Shown here: one piece after another, positions 17,343 through 24,301 of the stretch
Numbering within the stretch: position 1 is the stretch's first letter
Layout of the letters: each line of letters opens with the position of its first letter
IMG/VR virus record: IMGVR_UViG_3300047564_003675
Coordinates: 1-43,926 of that record
DNA length: 43,926 nt
Reading direction: 5' to 3' (one strand)
Source: a virus
Program-made: the position numbers and the translations under genes
Notes under the pieces: model-generated
What the model was told of the DNA's origin: nothing
The model's database searches: none
Seen by the model: the letters and a program-made list of their open reading frames with translations, nothing else

Positions 17343-17475
17343 CGGGGAGCCGGTTCGTTTGGCAGAGCCTGTCAAGGCGAGGGTTTGGGTGATGGATTCC
17401 AAGGGTCAGTCCGTCAAAAGCGTGAACAAAGTCACAATCCCAACAGGTTGGTACGCACTCCCTGATGCGAAATGA
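17260..17475 (+). CDS. Small lipoprotein, possible outer-membrane spanin
   Basis: 71 residues from ATG 17260. N-terminal signal (SRLFVSVCLIASSGC) with lipobox ASSGC, lipidated Cys at 19, then about 50 periplasmic residues with beta character. It begins inside the preceding gene in another frame, an arrangement reminiscent of Rz/Rz1, although the outer gene here does not look like an inner-membrane spanin. With the membrane/coiled-coil protein downstream it could form a two-part spanin. A superinfection-exclusion lipoprotein is an alternative. Confidence 0.6.
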   Translation: MSLNSRLFVSVCLIASSGCATRVILVPDGEPVRLAEPVKARVWVMDSKGQSVKSVNKVTIPTGWYALPDAK

Positions 17476-17717
17476 AGACCTACGAAGAGGTATCTAAGTG
17501 GATTGATCTAGGATTCAAGATGGTGGTCATCCTTGGGCCAGCCATCTGGTGGTTCCTCTTCAACTACCTCAAGACCTGGTTCGCGCTGAAGTCCGACTTC
17601 GATCTGTTGGTTCCTAGGTTAGACTCCATCGAACGCACCATTCTCCTGATGGCCAACCAGCGTAAAGAGCTGGATGACCACGAACAACGTCTCCGAGTAT
17701 TGGAAAAGAAACTATGA
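17472..17717 (+). CDS. Membrane-anchored coiled-coil protein, possible inner-membrane spanin
   Basis: 81 residues: a transmembrane segment at ~13-32 (LGFKMVVILGPAIWWFLFNY), then a charged coiled coil to the end (SIERTILLMANQRKELDDHE). Start overlaps the lipoprotein stop (ATGA). One membrane anchor plus coiled coil is the plan of inner-membrane spanins, and the partner lipoprotein lies immediately upstream, the reverse of the usual order. Sequence alone does not settle it. Confidence 0.55.
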   Translation: MKTYEEVSKWIDLGFKMVVILGPAIWWFLFNYLKTWFALKSDFDLLVPRLDSIERTILLMANQRKELDDHEQRLRVLEKKL

Positions 17718-18517
17718 TCCGCCTGCTTCTACTGCTGCTTCCGCTCACGCTTCTGGCCCAGATCCCAGGCACGTTTCGTGTCACTGGCCCAGTTGCACCA
17801 ACGGCCACCAACTCCAACTACGGAGCGGCTGTTCCGGTCTTCAACTATGGCGGACTCCTGACGGGCCTTTCGTCCTACAGTGATCTGACCAACCTCAATG
17901 TCTATCCCTTGGCGCGGCGTCACGCTGGTCAGTTGGCGGTGCTGACCAATGGAGTCATCTACCAGCTGGATTCATCGCTGACCAACTGGACCATCTACTC
18001 CAAGGCCAACACCACCAACGCGGTGATCAATGGACTGACGGTGAGTGGGGCGTACAATGGTACGACCTCTGTCATCACCAACGCCTACATCAATGCGGCC
18101 TCGATCAGCAACCTTACGGCTACCACTCAGAATGTTGAGACTCTGACGGCAACCAACGCCTACATCTCAAGCGCCTACATCACGAACCTGGCTACGATCG
18201 GCGCGCTGACGACGACCAATCTGACGGCCTATGGGGACATCACGATTGCCACTGCCGGCAAGGGCCTGGTGATCAAGGACAACTCCAACGGACGTGTTGG
18301 TATCGCCACCCTGAATGGAGCCAACCCGGCTAATGCGGTGATCGCCAACACCACTGTCACGACCAACACGCTGATCTTCCTGACCCGATACGGATCCCAG
18401 ACCACTCACCCAATCTGCGTCAGCGCCATCACCAACGGTGTGAGCTTTAGGATCCAGTCTCCCCTGAATGGTGACACTGACCAAGTCTTCTACATGCTGG
18501 TTGAGAAGATTCCATGA
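17714..18517 (+). CDS. Exported or virion beta-repeat protein with signal peptide
   Basis: 267 residues. The N-terminus MIRLLLLLLPLTLLAQ is a plausible Sec signal peptide (cleavage near residue 15). Residues ~105-175 are a repeat of short strands (NAYINAASISNLTATT, TNAYISSAYITNLATI), suggestive of a beta helix. The C-terminal ~80 residues (VIKDNSNGRVGIATLNG...FLTRYGSQ...FRIQSPLNGDTDQVFYMLVEK) match a domain common at fibre ends. A signal peptide on a fibre-like protein is odd: it may be displayed on the infected cell. Start overlaps the previous stop (ATGA). Confidence 0.65.
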   Translation: MIRLLLLLLPLTLLAQIPGTFRVTGPVAPTATNSNYGAAVPVFNYGGLLTGLSSYSDLTNLNVYPLARRHAGQLAVLTNGVIYQLDSSLTNWTIYSKANTTNAVINGLTVSGAYNGTTSVITNAYINAASISNLTATTQNVETLTATNAYISSAYITNLATIGALTTTNLTAYGDITIATAGKGLVIKDNSNGRVGIATLNGANPANAVIANTTVTTNTLIFLTRYGSQTTHPICVSAITNGVSFRIQSPLNGDTDQVFYMLVEKIP

Positions 18518-20310
18518 TCACAGAGACCGCCATACCAGAGGGCAAGCAGGACGGCTTCCTCTCATGTGAAGGGGGCGTGGACTCTGGGCGCGACCCAAGT
18601 CTGCTGCCTGCAAACATGGTAGCAGAGGCGGTCAATGCGACATTCAGGGGTGGCATGCCAAAGCCTCGCCCAGGGGTGAATCGCATCAATCTCGCCTACG
18701 AGAACAGCGCCGTGGAGGCTCTCTTTTCTGGCGGTCGTTTCCAAGGTGCTGGTGGGTACGTTGCTCTCGATGGTTCCCTGTACATTACCCTGTCCATAAG
18801 TGGTGAGATCATCTCCATACCGTTGGGATCCTCGACCATCACTGCGACAAAGCTGTCACTAGGTACAGGTGTAAACGACAACTCACCAGTGCTTCGTAAG
18901 GCTTGGTTCGTCCAGGCAGATCAGTATCAGATCATCCAAGATGGACAGAGCAGGCCAATCATCTGGGACGGAGCTGGAGTCCGTAGAGCCTACCGTAACG
19001 AGGTGCCAACAGGTGGCCCTATGGCTTATGGTCTTGGCCGGCTTTGGGTTGGCCGTGGTCGAGATTTCGTTGGCGGTGACATCATCTACGGAGATCCCGC
19101 TTTTGGTACGGCTAATGTTCTACGATTTACAGACAATGATGTGATCGCTGAGGGCGGTGCCTTCACGGTGCCCTGGCAGTCTGGAGAGGTCACTGGGCTA
19201 TCGTTCTCAGCAAAGACTGACACAGCTTCTGGTGAAGGATCGCTGATGGTATTCACCGCAAACGGTGTGTTTGAGTTCGATGCCCCTACGGACCGGACTC
19301 AGTGGCAGAACCTTCAGCAGCCCATCCAGAGGTTTGCCCTGCTTCGTAATGGCGCCGAGTCTCACGAATCGATTACACAGGTAAACGGAGATCTCTTCTT
19401 CAGGTCCACTGACGGCATCCGTTCGTTCTATTTCGCCCGGCGCGATTGGAACACTTGGGCCAACACTCCCGTCAGCCGCGAGGTGGAACCGATCATGAGC
19501 CATGACGATCGTGGCCTGCTCTATTGGTCCAGCTCCATCAACTTCGACAACCGCCTCATCACCACAACAAATCCTGTCGCTACAGAGCGAGGCGTGGTGT
19601 GGAGGAGTTGCGTGGCGCTGGACTTCGATCTGGTCTCGACGATCAAGCAGAAGGTTCCTCCTGCTTGGGATGGCAAGTGGGTGCTGACTGATAGAGTGCT
19701 CCAGCTGGTCACCGTCCAGAACATCGATGGCGTGAGGGCCTTTGTTATTGGCCTCGACGACAACGATTACATCGGCATCTGGGAGATCAGCCGTGATGAG
19801 TGGACCGACGACGGTGCTGACATCCAGTGGGAACTGGTGACTAAGAGCTATCAGTTCGATCTACCTTTGACTCTCAAGATGCTCAAGAGCGCTGAGATGT
19901 GGATGAGCGAACTCTCTGGCAATGTGGCCATAGATGCCTTCTACAAGAGCGACGTTAAGGGCTGCTGGAGTCCTTGGGCTAGGTGGTCTCAGAACTTTGA
20001 TGTCTGCAAGAGCGTTCCTAATCGCGCTACAGGCTGTCTGCCCACTCTCTTCAGCAAGCCTCCAGTAAAGACTCGGGTGGCGTTGCCTGAGCCAGAGGTG
20101 GATCCCACTACCGTATGTGGATCACTTCCCTATCCGTCCACCAACGGATATGAGTTTCAGGTCAGATTGAAGATGACAGGCCATCTCAAAATGCGAAAGT
20201 TGCGCGTCCTAGCCGATGAACGCTTTGAGAATGAGTTTGGTGAAATTGATCCTGACTGCGACACAACGAATCTAGTCCAGAACGAGTGCGAAGCCTGCTC
20301 CAATGCCTAA
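18514..20310 (+). CDS. Tail nozzle-like structural protein
   Basis: 598 residues, almost entirely beta. The N-terminal GGVDSGRDPSLLPANMVAEA...FRGGMPKPRPG has the character of podoviral tail tubular protein B (nozzle) proteins, which begin with a motif linking the protein to the adaptor and then 'R-P-G'. Several Trp-rich blades (WDGAGVRRAY, WQSGEVTGLSF, YWSSSINFDNRL) suggest a beta propeller. The C-terminus is Cys-rich (CDTTNLVQNECEAC). The equivalence to T7 gp12 is inferred from position, size and fold pattern, not from close identity. Confidence 0.65.
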   Translation: MITETAIPEGKQDGFLSCEGGVDSGRDPSLLPANMVAEAVNATFRGGMPKPRPGVNRINLAYENSAVEALFSGGRFQGAGGYVALDGSLYITLSISGEIISIPLGSSTITATKLSLGTGVNDNSPVLRKAWFVQADQYQIIQDGQSRPIIWDGAGVRRAYRNEVPTGGPMAYGLGRLWVGRGRDFVGGDIIYGDPAFGTANVLRFTDNDVIAEGGAFTVPWQSGEVTGLSFSAKTDTASGEGSLMVFTANGVFEFDAPTDRTQWQNLQQPIQRFALLRNGAESHESITQVNGDLFFRSTDGIRSFYFARRDWNTWANTPVSREVEPIMSHDDRGLLYWSSSINFDNRLITTTNPVATERGVVWRSCVALDFDLVSTIKQKVPPAWDGKWVLTDRVLQLVTVQNIDGVRAFVIGLDDNDYIGIWEISRDEWTDDGADIQWELVTKSYQFDLPLTLKMLKSAEMWMSELSGNVAIDAFYKSDVKGCWSPWARWSQNFDVCKSVPNRATGCLPTLFSKPPVKTRVALPEPEVDPTTVCGSLPYPSTNGYEFQVRLKMTGHLKMRKLRVLADERFENEFGEIDPDCDTTNLVQNECEACSNA

Positions 20311-21247
20311 CTCAATCCTAATCCCCACGGCACAGAACCTACCCGATGGGTTCTGTCCCACAAATTGGCAGGCCACCGTCAATGCATTCGCTGCGGCGAT
20401 GCGGGTCACTCTACCCACATCAGCCTCCCAGATCATTGTTCAGACCAACACACCAACACCGGCTGACAACGATAAGATTTGGTTTCAGGTAGATGGAAAC
20501 AACCATGTGTTGGCCATCCGGTCTTATGACTCCGCAACTGGTGCATGGGAGCGTGTAGATGAAGAGCAGTATTACTTCAACGACATTGGAACGACCAACG
20601 CGATTGAGATCAACAGCTCTATTGCTGGTGATAATGTCACTGTTCTGTCTGACATTGTTGGCAGGCTGTTGATTGTTAAAGTTGCCAACGCAAACAGTGC
20701 AACATCTGTAACGTTGGAGTTGGATGGTTTGACTCCAACTGTAGTAAAGAAGTACGGATCAGAAGCTCTGGCCATTGGAAACATTGAGGCCGGAATGATC
20801 TGTATCTTCATGTATGACGGTACGAACTTCCAGCTGCTCAATCCGAAATACGCTCCTCCGCAGGGATCAGCAACCTGCTACTATAGGGAATCGCCACAGC
20901 TGAGCCTTCCAAATGACAACAACACCACCGAGTGGATTCATGGGTTTTCTCCTAATAAGCCCACGTTGGTAAGCGCAGTTGCGATATGCACTGAAACTGA
21001 TGCCGGATACTCTGTTGGAGATGAAGTGGATGTGTTTAATCTTTTCGCGTATATCGATGGTACTGGGGCTGATCTGAATGCGCCCGCCTATTCTTTATCT
21101 TACGACTCCACCAAGGCATATCTTGTTGCTCCGAATCTTCAGTCCGATGCTCCTCAAATTTGGAACAAAACATCGGGCGCTTTGACTCTGATGGTTGAAG
21201 CCAAGTGGAGGATTGTCTTCAAAGCCTCCCGTATCGTTCCTGTATGA
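20303..21247 (+). CDS. Fibre-like tail protein
   Basis: 314 residues; overlaps the nozzle gene by 8 bases. N-terminal ~75 residues (NLPDGFCPTNWQATVNAF...ADNDKIWFQVDGNNHVLAIRSY) form an attachment-like part found in tail proteins of other environmental phages. The middle and end are beta-rich and the DNA there (about 20560-20830 and 20990-21190) is distinctly A+T rich relative to neighbours. Probably a second fibre or appendage bound between nozzle and adaptor. Confidence 0.65.
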   Translation: MPNSILIPTAQNLPDGFCPTNWQATVNAFAAAMRVTLPTSASQIIVQTNTPTPADNDKIWFQVDGNNHVLAIRSYDSATGAWERVDEEQYYFNDIGTTNAIEINSSIAGDNVTVLSDIVGRLLIVKVANANSATSVTLELDGLTPTVVKKYGSEALAIGNIEAGMICIFMYDGTNFQLLNPKYAPPQGSATCYYRESPQLSLPNDNNTTEWIHGFSPNKPTLVSAVAICTETDAGYSVGDEVDVFNLFAYIDGTGADLNAPAYSLSYDSTKAYLVAPNLQSDAPQIWNKTSGALTLMVEAKWRIVFKASRIVPV

Positions 21248-22230
21248 AAGCCACTCTAGGAGACGCCAAATCACAGATTGATGTATCCACTCTGGGCGTC
21301 CCGGCGTGCAGCCCGGCCTTTGTCCAGCTCCTCAATGAGGCCACCCAGAGGCTCCTCATGGGGCCCGATCGTTGGTGGGATGTGAACCACAAGCTGGCCA
21401 TCAACGTGACCAATGGTTGCGTCACCTGGCCTAGGGATGTGGCCAACATCGAGTCGATCGCTTTGTGCGGTAGTCCGATGACCATCCGCAACGAGTGGTT
21501 CGAGTTCCTGGAATCCGGCTACGGGATCCGGTGCTGCGATGCCCAGTGTGAGCATCAGATGTTTGACCGTGGAACTGGAGTGACCTTCAAGGATATCCGT
21601 CACGGATACACGATCAAGCTCATCACCCAGAAGGCTGAGGAAGAGGGGCTGGAGATGGGTTTCCTTGGGTACGATTGCCAAGGGAATTGGATCCGCACTC
21701 AGGACGCTTCTGGAACGTACCGAGACGGTGTGTGGGTGCCGATCCCGATCAGTCCTTCTGCCCCGTACACTGGACAGGTTCAGTTCGCTCTTGCCGGCAT
21801 CACAGAGATCATCAAGCCCAAGACCAACGGCTACATCAATCTCTACGACTACAACATCATCTCTGGTGATAGTCAGAAGATTGGTATGTACGAGTGGAAC
21901 GAGACTCGTCCTGTCTATCGGCGGTCTCTGATTGGTGGCATTCCTGACGACTGCACCAAGACGGTCACTGTCATGTACCGCCAGGAGTACAAGCCTGTTG
22001 AGAACGACAACGACTTCCTCCTCATCGCGAACATCCCTGCGCTCTCTTCAATGATGCAGGCCATCAAGCTCTACCGTCAGAATCAGATGCAGCTGGCGTC
22101 CGGCCATGAGGCCAAGGCTTACCAGATCTTGGACCGCGAAGTTTCCCACTACATTGGGAACGGCGTGGTAGAACCTTTGCGTATCGACTATCGTAACTTT
22201 GGCGCCGGATCCATTCCGGTCCTCTACTAA
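21244..22230 (+). CDS. Head-tail adaptor-like protein
   Basis: 328 residues from the ATG overlapping the previous stop (ATGA); a longer frame from 21205 lies inside that gene. N-terminal helices (LGDAKSQIDVSTLG..., FVQLLNEATQRLLMGPDRWWD) and the CVTWPRDVANIESIALCG strand resemble podoviral tail adaptor/connector proteins (tail tubular protein A role). The centre is beta; the C-terminal 70 residues are helical (ALSSMMQAIKLYRQNQMQLA). Assignment rests on context and the N-terminal pattern; identity to known adaptors is probably low. Confidence 0.6.
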   Translation: MKATLGDAKSQIDVSTLGVPACSPAFVQLLNEATQRLLMGPDRWWDVNHKLAINVTNGCVTWPRDVANIESIALCGSPMTIRNEWFEFLESGYGIRCCDAQCEHQMFDRGTGVTFKDIRHGYTIKLITQKAEEEGLEMGFLGYDCQGNWIRTQDASGTYRDGVWVPIPISPSAPYTGQVQFALAGITEIIKPKTNGYINLYDYNIISGDSQKIGMYEWNETRPVYRRSLIGGIPDDCTKTVTVMYRQEYKPVENDNDFLLIANIPALSSMMQAIKLYRQNQMQLASGHEAKAYQILDREVSHYIGNGVVEPLRIDYRNFGAGSIPVLY

Positions 22231-22231
22231 T

Positions 22232-22996
22232 ATGGGTTGGGCTGGACTAGCAACGGCTGGCATAGGTGCCGGGATTTCAACTCTCGGCAACCTAATGAAG
22301 AAGAAGGTCAACGCTCCGGGCTACAAGCCCATCGACACGGGCGAAGAGATCAAAACGGCTACAGCCGCCAATCTCAACGTTCTTGGTCAAGCGGAGGAGT
22401 TGGCTTCACGGGTCAATGAGGGTGCTCAAGAGCGACTGCTGAGGTCGCTTCAGGCTGCCGTCCCTGGCTTCGAGAACATCGTTGGACAGACATCTGAGAA
22501 CATCCAAGCCAACCTCGCTGGCCAAATCCCGGAGGATGTGCAACGTGCCATCCAACGGGCTGGTGCTTCCAGGGCTGTGGCCAGTGGTGTGTCGGGTAGT
22601 CAATTCGGACGCAACCTCACTGCACGCGATCTCGGCCTGACCTCGTTGCAGCTGATGAATCAGGGGGTGCAGCAGAGTAATCAGTTTCTGGCCAACGCTC
22701 GGCAGAACCTCACTGCGCCTCAGTTCGATGTATCGAACATGTTCGTCTCACCGGCGCAGCAGCTTCAGGTGACGGCTCAGAACAGGGCTAACCAGTACAA
22801 TGCGGAATGGCTGCAGCGGCAACTCTCTGCGGCGCAGTCTTGGCAGACCATTGTTGGAGGCGGCCTCAATCAGTTTGGACAGAGCCTTGGGTCCATGGGT
22901 AGCCTTGGGGGTACTCAGGCGCCGTCTCAGCCATCGACTGGGGCGATGGGAGGGGCCATCTCTGGAATGAACATTGGATTGAACTTTGGAGGCTAA
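22232..22996 (+). CDS. Internal virion protein, small (gp14-like position)
   Basis: 254 residues. N-terminus is hydrophobic and Gly-rich (GWAGLATAGIGAGISTLG), then helical, Gln/Asn/Ala-rich, with a Gly/Ser/Met-rich C-terminus. First of three consecutive helical proteins of growing size (254, 432, 944), the pattern of T7 ejection proteins gp14-gp15-gp16. Such proteins leave the head first and build the channel across the cell envelope. No SD; the start lies two bases after the adaptor stop. Confidence 0.65.
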   Translation: MGWAGLATAGIGAGISTLGNLMKKKVNAPGYKPIDTGEEIKTATAANLNVLGQAEELASRVNEGAQERLLRSLQAAVPGFENIVGQTSENIQANLAGQIPEDVQRAIQRAGASRAVASGVSGSQFGRNLTARDLGLTSLQLMNQGVQQSNQFLANARQNLTAPQFDVSNMFVSPAQQLQVTAQNRANQYNAEWLQRQLSAAQSWQTIVGGGLNQFGQSLGSMGSLGGTQAPSQPSTGAMGGAISGMNIGLNFGG

Positions 22997-23002
22997 TCAA
23001 TC

Positions 23003-24301
23003 ATGGGTCTCAACACACAATTCCCAAGCTGGATCACTGAGAGTCGCATTGCTGAGGCCCAGCTTGGCCAGCAGATGGGACGCAACATCCTCGAAGGGCT
23101 GAGGTTCCAGGAGCAGAAGCGGCAGTATGAGGAGATGAAGCCGATGCGCGATGCTCAGATGGAGCTGAATCGAGCTAACACAACTTCTCAACTCCTTCAG
23201 AATCAGCAGCAGCTCAGTGCGTTGAATCGCCAGAACGAGGTCAATGCGTCCATGGCGGAGGCGTTGAACTTGGAGTCTGGCATCAACCGTTCACAGGGAG
23301 GTTGGGTTGCCCCAGAAAACAAAGCTATCTATCTGGACTTTGTTAAGCGCAACCCATCTCTAGCTGGATCCCAGTGGGACCAGAACATGAGGAAGCAGTT
23401 TGAAACTGCTGATAAGATGGCTTTCGAGGAGAGGAAGTATAAGGACTTGATCGAAGGCAGGAAGCAGGTCGCTGAAACCAGAATGCTGTTCAACGACCGA
23501 AACACATCTCAAGCCACTTGGGACGAGGTCACCAACCTCATGGGCCAAGGGCTGAATGAGATTGAGGCGCTGAAGATGCTTCGTGACAACGCTCAGGGCG
23601 CCTATTCTGGAAAGGTGAAGATGAACGCTGATGCGCTCATTTCCCAGCTGTCTTCATTGAAGCGTGAAGGCATTCCGTACACGCAGACTGATGTGGAGGA
23701 GTTTTGGTCAAAGATCTCTACGGGTGGCGGCGCAATGACCGCTGACAGGACTCAGATCAACAATGTGAAGTCTGAGGACAAATCGTTTGTCCTTCTTGAT
23801 CAGGCTGCCAGCGAGATCGAGAAGTTTGATCGCAAGTACGGCAAAGGAGCATTCGATGACTATGTCGGACCATTCGATGCTAGACGCCTTAAGTTTCAGA
23901 ACATCACCATCAATCGACAAGATGTTCCTGAAGCCAGCAAGGAGGCGAACAGGATATTCCAAAAGGTCAGCCAGGTCATTCAGGGGTATAGGCGTGACCA
24001 GTTTGGAACCGCGCTGACGGCTAACGAAACGGCGGCCTTCAAAGACATCATCAGCGATCCGACATTCGCCAACTACGCTGATTCGCTTAGAGGATTCCGA
24101 GACAACCTCAGCGATTCTCTTGGATACTCTGTCAATCAGTACAAGCTGAGCCCCCTTCTTCCGATCGACATCAAGAAGCGTTGGGCCTCTGCCTATCAGG
24201 GCGTTGGCGGTGCAACTGGCCAAGGCGCCCAGATACCCACTGGCCAGTCTCAGCCAGCACCTTCCGGAATCAAAATCCTCGGAATCACTCCTCTACCATA
24301 A
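23003..24301 (+). CDS. Internal virion protein, middle (gp15-like position)
   Basis: 432 residues, strongly helical, Gln/Glu/Arg/Lys rich, with a coiled coil around residues 20-80. GGAGG lies about 10 bases before the ATG. The middle has a long charged helix set; the C-terminus is Gly/Pro/Gln-rich. Likely an ejected virion protein that works with its two neighbours. The last base is shared with the next start (TAATG). Confidence 0.65.
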   Translation: MGLNTQFPSWITESRIAEAQLGQQMGRNILEGLRFQEQKRQYEEMKPMRDAQMELNRANTTSQLLQNQQQLSALNRQNEVNASMAEALNLESGINRSQGGWVAPENKAIYLDFVKRNPSLAGSQWDQNMRKQFETADKMAFEERKYKDLIEGRKQVAETRMLFNDRNTSQATWDEVTNLMGQGLNEIEALKMLRDNAQGAYSGKVKMNADALISQLSSLKREGIPYTQTDVEEFWSKISTGGGAMTADRTQINNVKSEDKSFVLLDQAASEIEKFDRKYGKGAFDDYVGPFDARRLKFQNITINRQDVPEASKEANRIFQKVSQVIQGYRRDQFGTALTANETAAFKDIISDPTFANYADSLRGFRDNLSDSLGYSVNQYKLSPLLPIDIKKRWASAYQGVGGATGQGAQIPTGQSQPAPSGIKILGITPLP

